NCBI RefSeq assembly: GCF_019880585.1
Contig: NZ_JAINVV010000012.1
Location: 62,001-126,000, forward strand
Source of the DNA: Sphingomonas colocasiae
GTDB lineage: Bacteria > Pseudomonadota > Alphaproteobacteria > Sphingomonadales > Sphingomonadaceae
Length of the DNA stretch: 64,000 nt
Reading direction: 5' to 3'
A program made the translations under genes and the position numbers. Position 1 is the first letter of the stretch. Every line of letters begins with the position of its first letter. Below the pieces are notes generated by a model. That model was given only the letters and a program-made list of their open reading frames with translations. It ran no database searches and had not been told where the DNA came from. Shown in pieces: positions 47,915-56,884 of this stretch.

Positions 47915-49456
47915 TCAGAATTTGGGAACGGGCGGGACCGGCTGCTGCGGCGTGTCGGCATCGGTTTCATGCACTTCGTCATGGCCCAGGCCGACATGGC
48001 TCCGGCGACGGCCGTACAGGAAATAGACGACAAGGCCGATCGCCGCCCAGCCGAGGAACATCAGCTTGGTTTCATGACCCAGGCTGATGAAGAGATACAT
48101 GCAGCCCGCAACCGCGATCGGTGCGGTGATGATGACGGCAGGCGTGCGGAACGGACGGCGGCGGCCAGGATCGGTCCGGCGCAGGATCAGAACCGCGATC
48201 GACACGGCGGCAAAGGCGAACAAGGTGCCGCTGTTCGAGATATCCGCCAGCTTCCCGACGGGGAAGAAAGCGGCGAACAGCGCGACGAAGACACCGGTCA
48301 GGATCGTGATCACGTGCGGCGTGTGGAACTTCGGATGGATCTTCGAGAAGACCGGCGGCAGCAGGCCATCGCGGCTCATGACGAAGAAGATGCGGGTCTG
48401 GCCGTACATCATCATCAGGATGACCGAGGGCAGCGCCAGGCCGGCGGCGAGGCCGATCAGGTTGCCGATCTGCGGCCAGCCGATTTCACGCAGCGTCCAG
48501 GCCAGCGCTTCCTTCGAGCAGACCACCGCTTCGCTGCCGGTGCTGGCGGCATGCGCGACGCAGGCCTTGGCGAGGTCGGTGCTGCCCGGGGGCAGCGCGG
48601 CGCCGTCGGGGCCAAGCAGCGGCTGCGCACCGACGCTGCCGATCACGCCAGACGCGACGAGCAGGTAGAAGATGGTGCAGATGGCGAGCGAGCCGATCAG
48701 GCCGATCGGCATGTTGCGCTGCGGATTCTTGGTTTCCTCGGCAGCGGTCGAAACCGCGTCGAAGCCGACATAGGCGAAGAAGATGGAGGCTGCGGCCGCC
48801 GAAACGCCGGCAAAACCGAGCGGCGAGAAGGGCGTGAAATTCTCCATGTTCATCGCGGGCAGCGCCAGGATGATGAACAGCGTCAGCGCGGAGACCTTGA
48901 TCGCGACGAGGACTGCGTTGACGAACGCGCTTTCCTTGGTGCCGATCACGAGCAGCCAGGTGACGAGCCCGGCGATCGCCATGGCGGGCAGGTTGACGAT
49001 ACCACCGTCATAAGGCCCGCGTACCAGCATATCCGGTATGTCTATCGAAAAGGCGTTTTCTATCAGCCCGACGACATAGCCCGACCATCCGACCGAGACG
49101 GCGCCCGCCGCCACGGCATATTCGAGGATCAGGGCCCAGCCGACCATCCAGGCGATCAACTCGCCCATCACGGCATAGCTATAGGTGTAAGCGGAACCGG
49201 AAACCGGCACCATCGCCGCCATTTCGGCGTAGCAGAGTGCCGCGACCGCGCAGACCACGCCGGCGATGACGAAGGAGAGCATCATGCCCGGCCCCGCCTT
49301 TTGCGCGGCTTCGGCGGTCAGCACGAAGATGCCGGTTCCGATCACGGCGCCGATGCCGAGCATGGTGAGCTGGAAAGCCCCCAGCGAGCGCGTCAGCGAT
49401 TTTTTCTCGGCGGTTGCAAGAATTGCATCGAGTGACTTGATGCGCCCAAATATCAT
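47915..49456 (-). CDS. APC superfamily amino acid permease
   Basis: 513-aa protein with 12 or more membrane helices. The family start is LGAFQLTMLGIGAVIGTGIFVLT (residues about 25-50) with the GAVIGTGIF motif, and the cytoplasmic loop AEETKNPQRNMPIGL near 245. The external loop near residues 290-320 holds two cysteines (KACVAHA and VVCSKEAL). It resembles the YfnA/CAT cationic amino acid transporter group. Start chosen at ATG 49456, preceded by GGGGGA. Confidence 0.88.
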   Translation of the reverse strand: MIFGRIKSLDAILATAEKKSLTRSLGAFQLTMLGIGAVIGTGIFVLTAEAAQKAGPGMMLSFVIAGVVCAVAALCYAEMAAMVPVSGSAYTYSYAVMGELIAWMVGWALILEYAVAAGAVSVGWSGYVVGLIENAFSIDIPDMLVRGPYDGGIVNLPAMAIAGLVTWLLVIGTKESAFVNAVLVAIKVSALTLFIILALPAMNMENFTPFSPLGFAGVSAAAASIFFAYVGFDAVSTAAEETKNPQRNMPIGLIGSLAICTIFYLLVASGVIGSVGAQPLLGPDGAALPPGSTDLAKACVAHAASTGSEAVVCSKEALAWTLREIGWPQIGNLIGLAAGLALPSVILMMMYGQTRIFFVMSRDGLLPPVFSKIHPKFHTPHVITILTGVFVALFAAFFPVGKLADISNSGTLFAFAAVSIAVLILRRTDPGRRRPFRTPAVIITAPIAVAGCMYLFISLGHETKLMFLGWAAIGLVVYFLYGRRRSHVGLGHDEVHETDADTPQQPVPPVPKF

Positions 49457-49558
49457 CAATGATTCCCCCACGCCTTTATCAGGCGCTTTCCTCGTGGTTG
49501 TGATGGCGGCGGAGCCTAGTGGCTAATGACCTGAGCGCAATAGTCTATATGGCATAGC

Positions 49559-49936
49559 CTATCGCGCGATCATCAGCCCCAGCGGCTTGCCTGCGAAGAT
49601 ATGGATATGCAGGTGCGGAACCTCCTGCCCTCCATCCGCGCCGATATTCGCCAGCAGCCGGTATCCCGGCTCGACCATACCGGCTTCGCGCGCGACATGG
49701 CCGACCGCGCGAATGAAGCCCGCAATCTCCGCGTCCGAAGCCTTGGCGGAGAAATCGTCCCACGAAACATAGGCTCCTTTCGGGATCACCAGGATATGAT
49801 GGGGCGCTTGCGGATTGATGTCGTGAAAAGCGAGCGCGTGATCGTCTTCATAGACGGTCCGGTTCGGGATTTCCCCACGCAGGATCTTCGCGAAGATATT
49901 CTGGTCGTCATAGGGCCGGGTGACGTCGATCGGCAT
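49559..49936 (-). CDS. HIT family hydrolase (HinT-like)
   Basis: 125-aa histidine-triad protein. The triad is VPHLHIHIFAG near residue 106, and the N-terminal nucleotide-binding part has IPNRTVYEDD and HHILVIPKG. Family members hydrolyse nucleoside phosphoramidates. It is the last gene after hisE, a common neighbour in sphingomonads. Confidence 0.92.
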   Translation of the reverse strand: MPIDVTRPYDDQNIFAKILRGEIPNRTVYEDDHALAFHDINPQAPHHILVIPKGAYVSWDDFSAKASDAEIAGFIRAVGHVAREAGMVEPGYRLLANIGADGGQEVPHLHIHIFAGKPLGLMIAR

Positions 49937-49971
49937 GTTCGGTCCTTATGTTTTCGATCGCTCTCTGGCGA

Positions 49972-50292
49972 TCAATCCTTCGGGCGCGCCGCTTTTTCCG
50001 CCAGCCCCGAAACGCCCTCGCGCCGGTCGAGCTCGGCGAAGACGTCGGCGAAGGACAGATCGAGATCGGCGAGGAGCACGGCGAGATGGAAGATCAGGTC
50101 CGCCGCTTCCGAGGTGACCCCCGCGCGGTCGTCCGCGATCGCAGCGATCACGGTCTCCACGGCTTCCTCGCCGAGCTTCTGCGCCATCTTTGCGCGGCCC
50201 TTGGCGGTCAGTTTCGCGACATAGGATGTATCGGGATCGGCGGCGCGGCGCGCGCGGATCACCGCTTCCAGCCTGTCGATCGCGTCGCTCAT
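49972..50292 (-). CDS. hisE: Phosphoribosyl-ATP pyrophosphatase
   Basis: 106-aa MazG-like enzyme for the second step of histidine synthesis. [10 protein letters not shown] is near residue 38 and [14 protein letters not shown] near 60, with the acidic metal-binding residues of the family. It overlaps hisF by 4 bp. Confidence 0.94.
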   Translation of the reverse strand: MSDAIDRLEAVIRARRAADPDTSYVAKLTAKGRAKMAQKLGEEAVETVIAAIADDRAGVTSEAADLIFHLAVLLADLDLSFADVFAELDRREGVSGLAEKAARPKD

Positions 50293-51089
50293 GCCCGTGC
50301 GTCTGCCGCGATGCGCGCATCATGTAAAGGCGCGCGCACCGGAATCCCGGCCGCGGCAAGCGCCGCGTGCGCCTCGGCGATGCTGTGCTGGCCGAAATGG
50401 AAGATCGAAGCGGCCAGCACCGCGCTGGCATGACCCTCGACGATGCCGGCCACGAGATGGTCGAGCGCGCCGACGCCGCCGCTGGCGACGACGGGCACCG
50501 TCACCGCATCGGCGATGGCGCGCGTCAGCGCCAGATCATAGCCGTCGCGCGTGCCGTCCCGGTCCATCGAGGTGACGAGCAGTTCGCCGGCGCCGAGTTC
50601 GGCCAGGCGGACCGCGTGTTCGAGCGCGTCGATCCCGGTTTCGCGCCGGCCGCCATGGGTGAAGATCTCCCAGCGGCCGGTCGCCACCTGTCGCGCATCG
50701 ACCGATGCGACGACGCACTGGCTGCCGAAACGGTCGGCCATGTCGGCGACGAGTTCGGGCCGCGCCACCGCGGCGCTGTTGACCGCCACCTTGTCCGCGC
50801 CGGCCAGCAGCAGCGCGCGGGCATCCTCCGGACTGCGCACGCCACCGCCGACGGTGAGCGGCATGAAACAGACCTCGGCGGTGCGGCGGACCATGTGGAG
50901 CAGCGTGCCGCGCCCTTCGTGGCTGGCCGAGATATCAAGGAAGCAGAGTTCGTCGGCGCCCGCCGCGTCATAGGCGCGCGCAGCCTCCACCGGGTCGCCC
51001 GCATCGCGCAGATCGACGAAATTGACGCCCTTGACGACGCGGCCGTTCGCCACGTCGAGACAGGGGATGACGCGGGCGCGGACAGTCAT
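50289..51089 (-). CDS. hisF: Imidazole glycerol phosphate synthase subunit HisF
   Basis: 266-aa TIM-barrel cyclase. The catalytic Asp residues are in [16 protein letters not shown] (Asp near residue 11) and [14 protein letters not shown] (Asp near 130). It combines with HisH to make IGP and AICAR. The ATG at 51089 is chosen; the longer frame runs through the repeat that separates it from hisA. Confidence 0.95.
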   Translation of the reverse strand: MTVRARVIPCLDVANGRVVKGVNFVDLRDAGDPVEAARAYDAAGADELCFLDISASHEGRGTLLHMVRRTAEVCFMPLTVGGGVRSPEDARALLLAGADKVAVNSAAVARPELVADMADRFGSQCVVASVDARQVATGRWEIFTHGGRRETGIDALEHAVRLAELGAGELLVTSMDRDGTRDGYDLALTRAIADAVTVPVVASGGVGALDHLVAGIVEGHASAVLAASIFHFGQHSIAEAHAALAAAGIPVRAPLHDARIAADARA

Positions 51090-51109
51090 GCGCGAAGACC
51101 CGCCCCATC

Positions 51110-51199
51110 CCGTTCGGGCTGAGCCTGTCGAAGTCCTGTTCTTGTCTTTTGTTCCGGCGCCAAGGAAGGACAGGGCTTCGACAGGCTCAGCCCGAACGG
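51110..51199. repeat. Inverted repeat between hisA and hisF
   Basis: The arms CCGTTCGGGCTGAGCCTGTC (51110-51129) and GACAGGCTCAGCCCGAACGG (51180-51199) are complementary over 20 or more bases, continuing partly inward (GAAG/CTTC and AGGAC). It is a well-known dispersed repeat of the order, here inside the his operon. It would form a large hairpin in the mRNA. Confidence 0.8.
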
Positions 51200-51213
51200 A
51201 TTCGGGAAACAGA

Positions 51214-51945
51214 TCATACCCGCGCGACCGACAATGCCGCCGCCAGATCGAGCCGCCCGTCATAAAGCGCCCGCCCGGTGATCACGCCCTCGATGCCATC
51301 GCGCGCATGGATGGCGAGCATCCGGATGTCGCCGATGCCGGCGACGCCGCCGCTGGCAATCACCGGAATGTCGCAGCTCCGCGCGAGATCGACGGTCGCC
51401 TCGACATTGCAGCCCTTGAGCAGGCCGTCGCGGCCGACATCCGTGAAGAGCAGCGCGGCGACGCCGGCATCCTCGAACCGGCGCGCCATGTCGACCGCCG
51501 AAACCGTCGAGACATCCGCCCAGCCCTTGGTCGCGACCATGCCGTCGCGCGCATCGACGGCGACGACGATACCGCCCGGGAAATCCTTCGCGGCGGTACG
51601 CACAAGCTCCGGATTTTCGAGCGCGGCGGTGCCGATCACGATGCGCGAGACGCCCAGATCGAACCAGCGCTCGATCGCCGCCCGGTCGCGAATGCCGCCG
51701 CCCAATTGCACATGGCCGGGAAAACGCTCGACGATCGCCTTCACCGCCTCGCCATTGACCGACTGGCCGGCAAAGGCGCCGTCGAGATCGACGACATGGA
51801 GATGTTCCGCCCCCGCATCGGCGAACAGCATCGCCTGCGCGGCCGGATCGTCGCCATAGATGGTGGCGCGATCCATGTCGCCTTCGGCCAGGCGGACGAC
51901 CTGGCCGCCCTTCAGGTCGATCGCGGGAAAGACGATAAGGCTCAT
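51214..51945 (-). CDS. hisA: Phosphoribosylformimino-5-aminoimidazole carboxamide ribotide isomerase
   Basis: 243-aa TIM-barrel isomerase. The catalytic Asp is in [15 protein letters not shown] (near residue 9) and the second in [14 protein letters not shown] near 130. The 3' neighbour hisF is separated by the 90-bp repeat. It overlaps hisH by 4 bp. Confidence 0.95.
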   Translation of the reverse strand: MSLIVFPAIDLKGGQVVRLAEGDMDRATIYGDDPAAQAMLFADAGAEHLHVVDLDGAFAGQSVNGEAVKAIVERFPGHVQLGGGIRDRAAIERWFDLGVSRIVIGTAALENPELVRTAAKDFPGGIVVAVDARDGMVATKGWADVSTVSAVDMARRFEDAGVAALLFTDVGRDGLLKGCNVEATVDLARSCDIPVIASGGVAGIGDIRMLAIHARDGIEGVITGRALYDGRLDLAAALSVARV

Positions 51946-52553
51946 GGTTTCCAGTCCAGAAAACGTTCGAGGAAGCTGAGCCCGTAACGCTGGCTCTTCT
52001 CGGGGTGGAATTGGACGCCGATCATCGTGTCGCGCCCGATCGCGGCGGTCACCGGGCCGCCATGGTCGGTCAACGCCAGCACGTCGGTGCCTTCAAAGGC
52101 GAAACCGTGCAGGAAATAGGCTTCGCCGGCTTCCAGCAGCGTATGGCCGATCGTCGGCGAGACGCTGTTCCATCCCATATGGGGCACTTTCAGCGCGGGA
52201 TCGGCGGGAGCGAGCGCGGACACCGTGCCCCGGATCCAGCCGAGCCCCGCATGCCCGCCCAGTTCCTCGCCATGGTCGGCCATCAGCTGCATGCCGACGC
52301 AGATGCCGAGAAAGGGCCGTGCATTGACGCGCACCGCATCCTCCAGCGCCTCGCGCATGCCGGCCACGGCGTTGAGCGCCGTGGCGCAGGCGGCATAGGC
52401 GCCGACGCCGGGCAGCACGATCCGATCGGCGGCGCGCACGATCGCGGGATCCGCGGTCACCACGACACCCTCGGCGCCCGCCGCCTTCAGCGCGTTGTGA
52501 ACCGAATGGAGATTCCCCGCGCCATAATCGATCAGCGCGACGGTCTCAGTCAC
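51942..52553 (-). CDS. hisH: Imidazole glycerol phosphate synthase subunit HisH
   Basis: 203-aa glutamine amidotransferase. The nucleophile is in [11 protein letters not shown] (Cys near 81), and the His/Glu pair is in [10 protein letters not shown] near 183. The start is GTG at 52553, which overlaps the hisB stop by 8 bp; the ATG at 52598 lies in another gene's coding region. Confidence 0.94.
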   Translation of the reverse strand: MTETVALIDYGAGNLHSVHNALKAAGAEGVVVTADPAIVRAADRIVLPGVGAYAACATALNAVAGMREALEDAVRVNARPFLGICVGMQLMADHGEELGGHAGLGWIRGTVSALAPADPALKVPHMGWNSVSPTIGHTLLEAGEAYFLHGFAFEGTDVLALTDHGGPVTAAIGRDTMIGVQFHPEKSQRYGLSFLERFLDWKP

Positions 52554-53154
52554 CGGTGGCCGAGCCCCCGAGCGTACCCTTGGTCGAGGGAATCGCATCG
52601 GCCTTGCGCGGATCGATCTCGACCGCCTGGCGCAGCGCGCGCGCCAGCGCCTTGAACGCGCTTTCGATGATATGGTGGTTGTTGCGGCCGTAAAGCGCCT
52701 CGACGTGCAGCGTGATGCCGGCGGCGCCCGAAAAGGCGTGGAACCAGTGCTCGAACAGCTCGGTATCCATCTCGCCCAGTCGCGGCTGGCTGAACGCCGC
52801 CTTCCAGACCAGGAAGGGACGGCCCGAAATGTCGATCGCAGCGCGGGTCAGCGTCTCGTCCATCGGCGCATAGGCGGTGCCGTAGCGGGTGATACCGCGA
52901 CGGTCGCCCAATGCGCGGCTGATCGCCTCGCCGATCGCGATTCCCGAATCCTCGGTGGTATGATGCTGGTCGACATGCAGATCGCCGACGATCTTCACAT
53001 CGAGATCGATCAGCGAATGCCGCGAAAGCTGTTCAAGCATGTGATCGAGAAAGCCGATCCCGGTCGAAACCGTATAGACTCCGGTGCCATCGAGATTGAC
53101 GGTGACGTCGATCTCGGTCTCCTTGGTCTTGCGGGCTATGGTCGCTGTGCGCAT
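52546..53154 (-). CDS. hisB: Imidazoleglycerol-phosphate dehydratase
   Basis: 202-aa Mn-dependent dehydratase without a fused phosphatase domain. The metal-binding motifs are [14 protein letters not shown] (35-48), [16 protein letters not shown] (64-79), and [15 protein letters not shown] near 160. It is the first visible gene in the minus-strand his operon. Confidence 0.95.
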   Translation of the reverse strand: MRTATIARKTKETEIDVTVNLDGTGVYTVSTGIGFLDHMLEQLSRHSLIDLDVKIVGDLHVDQHHTTEDSGIAIGEAISRALGDRRGITRYGTAYAPMDETLTRAAIDISGRPFLVWKAAFSQPRLGEMDTELFEHWFHAFSGAAGITLHVEALYGRNNHHIIESAFKALARALRQAVEIDPRKADAIPSTKGTLGGSATGD

Positions 53155-53229
53155 GATGCGCCCCTATAGCGCGCCGGAATGCTGGCGCAATCACTTGACC
53201 AGCCGCGCATCAGCGTTCACCACGGCGCG

Positions 53230-53709
53230 ATGAGCGACGAAACGCCCGACAGCCTGATTCCCTATGACGAGATCGTGCAGGAAGCGCTGCGCGCCGTCGT
53301 CGGCCGTGTGCTGGGCGAAGTCGAACGATCGGGCGGCCTGCCCGGCCAGCATCATTTCTACATCACCTTCAAGACCGGCGCGCCCGGCGTGGACATTCCC
53401 CGCCATCTGAGCGAGCGATTCCCCGACGAGATGACGATCGTCCTGCAGAATCGCTTCTGGGACCTGAAAGTGGCCGAAGACGGCTTCGAGGTCGCGCTGA
53501 GCTTCAACCAGGTGCCCGCGCATCTCGTGATTCCCTTCGCGGCGGTGACGGGCTTCCACGATCCCGCCGTCAATTTCGCGCTGCAATTCCAGGCGCAGGG
53601 CGACGAAGCCTCCGACGCCGAGCACGAAGCCGAGAACGACCGCCCGGTGGCGGTGCCGGTCGAGGACGGATCGAACGTCGTCACCGTGGATTTCGGGCGG
53701 AAGAAATAA
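53230..53709 (+). CDS. sspB: SspB family ClpXP adaptor (alphaproteobacterial type)
   Basis: 159-aa protein of the SspB/DUF2333-like group. The substrate-binding beta-domain spans about 35-115 (HHFYITFKTGAPGVDIP and the NRFWDLKV block), and the C-terminus (VVTVDFGRKK) contains the short ClpX-binding tail. It delivers ssrA-tagged proteins to ClpXP. ATG 53230 is chosen. Confidence 0.9.
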   Translation: MSDETPDSLIPYDEIVQEALRAVVGRVLGEVERSGGLPGQHHFYITFKTGAPGVDIPRHLSERFPDEMTIVLQNRFWDLKVAEDGFEVALSFNQVPAHLVIPFAAVTGFHDPAVNFALQFQAQGDEASDAEHEAENDRPVAVPVEDGSNVVTVDFGRKK

Positions 53710-53787
53710 TCCGCGCCGGCCTCTTCGGGGCTGGCATATCCTTTCCGTAAACGCCATTTGCCCTCCGCAGCCACGACGGAGGATGGA

Positions 53788-55179
53788 ATGACGGCCACGC
53801 GCACCGAAACCGACAGCATCGGCGCCATCGCGGTGCCGGCCCAGGCCTATTGGGGCGCGCAGACCCAGCGATCGATCGAGAATTTCCCCTTCGGCGAGAC
53901 CGAGCGGATGCCGATCGGCATCGTCCATGCCCTGGCATTGGTGAAGCAGGCGGCGGCGCGGGTGAACCGTGCGCACGGCCTGCCGGGCGAGATCGCCGAC
54001 GCGATCGAGTCGGCGGCTGCCGAAATCGTCGCCGGCGATCATGACGACCAGTTCCCGCTCGTGATCTGGCAGACCGGATCGGGCACGCAATCGAACATGA
54101 ATGTCAACGAGGTGATCGCGGGCCGCGCCAACGAACTGCTGACGGGCACGCGCGGCGGCAAGAGCCCCGTCCATCCCAATGATCACGTCAATATGGGCCA
54201 ATCGTCCAACGACAGTTTCCCGACCGCGATGCACATCGCCGCCGCGCGCGCCGCAACCACGGCGCTGATGCCCGCGCTCGCGCGGCTGCACGACGCGCTC
54301 GATGCCAAGGCGAAGGCGTGGGACCATATCGTCAAGATCGGCCGCACCCATTTGCAGGACGCGACCCCGCTGACGCTGGGCCAGGAATTTTCGGGCTATG
54401 TCAACCAGCTCTACCGCTGCCGCAACCGGATCGAGCCGGCGGTGACGCACGGCATGTGCCAGCTCGCCCAGGGCGGCACCGCCGTCGGCACCGGGCTCAA
54501 CGCGCCGGCGGGCTTCGGCGCGGCGATCGCCGCCGAACTCGCGGGCCTGACCGGCCTGCCCTTCTTCACCGCCGAGAACAAGTTCGAGGCGCTGGCGTCG
54601 AACGACCCGATCGTCCATCTCTCCGGCACGCTTTCGACGCTGGCGGTGGCGCTCACCAAGATCGCCAACGATATCCGCCTGCTCGGATCGGGGCCGCGAT
54701 CGGGCATCGGCGAACTGATCCTGCCCGCGAACGAGCCGGGCAGTTCGATCATGCCCGGCAAGGTCAATCCCACCCAGTGCGAGATGCTGACGATGGTCGC
54801 GGCGCAGGTGATCGGCAACCATCAGGCGATCACCGTGGGCGGCCTGCAAGGCCATCTGGAACTCAACGTCTTCAAGCCGATGATCGGCGCCAACCTGTTG
54901 CGCTCGATCCATCTGCTCGCGGTCGGCATGGAAAGCTTCGCCGAACGCACCGTCGACGACATGGAAGCCGACGAGACGCGAATCGCCGAACTCGTCGATC
55001 GATCGCTGATGCTGGTCACCGCGCTCGCGCCCGAGATCGGCTATGACAATGCCGCGAAGATCGCCAAGCACGCGCATCTGAACGGGCTGACGCTCAAACA
55101 GGCAGGATTGGCGCTCGACCTTGTCGACGACGAGACCTTCGACCGCCTCGTCCGCCCGGAAACGATGATCGGGCGATAA
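53788..55179 (+). CDS. fumC: Class II fumarate hydratase
   Basis: 463-aa TCA-cycle enzyme. The substrate-binding block is [15 protein letters not shown] near 97, the B-site region [18 protein letters not shown] near 127, and the fumarase signature [13 protein letters not shown] near 315. The ATG at 53788 has a GGAGG ribosome-binding site. No other TCA gene is in its operon. Confidence 0.95.
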   Translation: MTATRTETDSIGAIAVPAQAYWGAQTQRSIENFPFGETERMPIGIVHALALVKQAAARVNRAHGLPGEIADAIESAAAEIVAGDHDDQFPLVIWQTGSGTQSNMNVNEVIAGRANELLTGTRGGKSPVHPNDHVNMGQSSNDSFPTAMHIAAARAATTALMPALARLHDALDAKAKAWDHIVKIGRTHLQDATPLTLGQEFSGYVNQLYRCRNRIEPAVTHGMCQLAQGGTAVGTGLNAPAGFGAAIAAELAGLTGLPFFTAENKFEALASNDPIVHLSGTLSTLAVALTKIANDIRLLGSGPRSGIGELILPANEPGSSIMPGKVNPTQCEMLTMVAAQVIGNHQAITVGGLQGHLELNVFKPMIGANLLRSIHLLAVGMESFAERTVDDMEADETRIAELVDRSLMLVTALAPEIGYDNAAKIAKHAHLNGLTLKQAGLALDLVDDETFDRLVRPETMIGR

Positions 55180-55186
55180 GAGAATC

Positions 55187-55210
55187 TCCCCTCCCGCGAG
55201 CGGGAGGGGA
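55187..55210. terminator. Perfect 10-bp hairpin between fumC and rtcA
   Basis: TCCCCTCCCG and its complement CGGGAGGGGA are separated by CGAG. It is 7 bp after the fumC stop and 9 bp before the stop of the convergent rtcA gene. On the minus strand TTTT precedes it and on the plus strand AAAAC follows it, so it may end either transcript. Confidence 0.65.
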
Positions 55211-55218
55211 AAACACGA

Positions 55219-56232
55219 TCACCGCACCGTCATCAGATGCGCGCCCGATTCGACCTGCTCGAACACGCACCGCCGCCCAAGGAAACGCTCGATGATGTCC
55301 GCCGCGGTCAGCGCGTGCTGGCTCGGCTTGACCGTGGTGAAGCTGCCGCCGCCCGCCAGCGCGAAGGGCAGCAGCAACTGATCCGCCAGATAGGGTCCGG
55401 CAAAGGCGTCGCTCGCCAGATACCCCTTCATGCGCGACGCCGCGGTCTTGGCGACCGTTTCGGCGGTAACGCCGAGCTTGCCGAAACCGCTGACGATCTC
55501 GGTCACATGTTCGAAGCCGGCCTCGAGCAGCAGGATATTGCCCGGCCCCTGCTCGGCGGGAAGCTCACGTACCGCGAAAACCGCTTCCGGCCAGTTGAGC
55601 AGCTTGCGCGCCGCTGAAAGCTCACGCTGGGCGATCTCGAACGGCAGAGCCGCGAACAGTGCGGTCGCCGCGCGGTGCAGCGATGCGCCGCGCGACAGGC
55701 AATCGATCGGCGACAGCGGCGCCGGCGTGATCTCCACCTCGATCCGGCCGCCGCCGCGCGGATAAAAGCCATGCCGCGCCAGCCGCGCCTCGACATGCGG
55801 GCCCATGCGGTTGACGATCGGCAGGAAGCTGCGTTCGATGAAATCGAACGGCGGCGCGAGCATGTTATGCGTGCCGCCTTCGAGCACGATCCGCGACGGC
55901 CCGTCCGCCAGCATCAGCGGCGGCAGGATCGTCTGAAGCACCAGCCCCGTGCTGCCGGCGGTGCCGACCGAAAAGCGATATTCGCGGGGCGCGACGCGGC
56001 CCGGGCGGAAGGCGATTTCGGATGCACCGACCGCCAGCCCCTCGCATTCCGCATTGCCGAGCGTGCAGGCCGCCTCGATCGCGGTGACATGCTGGCGCAT
56101 CAGGCCGGGCTTCTCACGCCCGCCGCGTATATTGACGATGCGGAACGGCTGGCCGGTGACGAGCGACAGCGCGCATGCATTGCGCACCACCTGTCCGCCG
56201 CCTTCGCCCTCAGATCCGTCGATGATGATCAT
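55219..56232 (-). CDS. rtcA: RNA 3'-terminal phosphate cyclase
   Basis: 337-aa enzyme that converts RNA 3'-phosphates to 2',3'-cyclic phosphates with ATP. MIIIDGSEGEGGGQVVRNA is at the N-terminus, RGGREKPGLMRQHV near 38, and FYPRGGGRIEVEI near 157. The adenylation histidine is in SQHALTAADII near 308. The ATG at 56232 overlaps the stop of the preceding gene (ATGA). It is the last gene of the RNA-repair operon. Confidence 0.94.
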   Translation of the reverse strand: MIIIDGSEGEGGGQVVRNACALSLVTGQPFRIVNIRGGREKPGLMRQHVTAIEAACTLGNAECEGLAVGASEIAFRPGRVAPREYRFSVGTAGSTGLVLQTILPPLMLADGPSRIVLEGGTHNMLAPPFDFIERSFLPIVNRMGPHVEARLARHGFYPRGGGRIEVEITPAPLSPIDCLSRGASLHRAATALFAALPFEIAQRELSAARKLLNWPEAVFAVRELPAEQGPGNILLLEAGFEHVTEIVSGFGKLGVTAETVAKTAASRMKGYLASDAFAGPYLADQLLLPFALAGGGSFTTVKPSQHALTAADIIERFLGRRCVFEQVESGAHLMTVR

Positions 56233-56708
56233 TGTCTGTTTTCCAAATGATAATTGATGTCGGGCATCCACCAGAACATCCAGGGATCGGCCTTCCGATC
56301 CTCCGAAGTGCGGACATCGAAATCGCCACCGCCCTTCTCGACCAAGGCGAAGGCCGAAGACAGCTTGTGTATCCGCCGATCACCCACGGTCATGAGCAAC
56401 CGCTCATCCTCGGCCGCGAGATGCAAATCTTCGAAATCGGGCAGATACGAGATCCGCAATCTCTTGAAGTGCACCTCGATCTTCCGGCCAGCGTTCGGCA
56501 CGCTCAAAATTGCGCCGGTGACAGGCGCAAGCCCAAACTTCCGCGAACATGCTTCACCTCCCTGCATACAATCGAGCAGCCTCCTCAGCGAGCGGCACCC
56601 CACCGGATCCGCGGCGAGATGCCAGCCTCGCCAGTTTCGCCCAGGATCGGCATAACGCCATATGCAGAGGCGCCCGTCCGGGTGCCATTCCTTGACCCAG
56701 TCTCTCAT
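56229..56708 (-). CDS. Uncharacterised protein in the RNA-repair operon
   Basis: 159-aa protein from the ATG at 56708 (MRDWVKEWHPDGRLCIWRY). A reading from 56753 would begin inside the palindromic element. It has no family I recognise. It is rich in Trp, Arg and Asp, has a central beta-rich segment (KIEVHFKRLRISYLPDFEDLHLA) and a C-terminal WMFWWMPDINYHLENRQ. No membrane segment or signal peptide is seen. It overlaps rtcA by 4 bp, so it is translationally coupled to RNA cyclase and may be an accessory to RNA repair, by position only. Confidence 0.65.
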   Translation of the reverse strand: MRDWVKEWHPDGRLCIWRYADPGRNWRGWHLAADPVGCRSLRRLLDCMQGGEACSRKFGLAPVTGAILSVPNAGRKIEVHFKRLRISYLPDFEDLHLAAEDERLLMTVGDRRIHKLSSAFALVEKGGGDFDVRTSEDRKADPWMFWWMPDINYHLENRQ

Positions 56709-56737
56709 GGTGCCGAACGATGCGCGCGAAGGGAGCG

Positions 56738-56884
56738 TAGGGCCGATCGACATTCAGTTCAGACCGAGTCGAAAATGGTGGTTTTTCGTGACCCGGAGCG
56801 CAGCGTACTTTCTGTACGTGAGCACCGGAAGCGCGGGAAACCGCCATTTGCAGGCCGGTATGGGCTGAATGTCGATCGGCCCTA
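56738..56884. repeat. 147-bp palindromic element with perfect 20-bp terminal inverted repeats
   Basis: The ends TAGGGCCGATCGACATTCAG (56738-56757) and CTGAATGTCGATCGGCCCTA (56865-56884) are exact complements. The interior is also palindromic: an AAATGGTGGTTT-like arm pairs with AAACCGCCATTT, and a central GTAC...GTAC stem surrounds TTTCT. This is a non-autonomous dispersed repeat type. It separates rtcB from the unknown gene; the rtcB stop codon (TAG) is formed by its right end, and the ATG at 56753 by its left arm. No open reading frame is inside. Confidence 0.85.

Noticed and set aside
56708-56753. Start of the unknown RNA-repair gene at ATG 56753
   Set aside because: This ATG lies in the terminal inverted repeat of the dispersed element, so the extra 15 residues would come from the repeat. 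ATG 56708 is preferred.
56738-56884. Insertion sequence
   Set aside because: There are perfect terminal inverted repeats but no transposase reading frame in 147 bp, and no clear target-site duplication can be seen; it is called a non-autonomous palindromic repeat instead.
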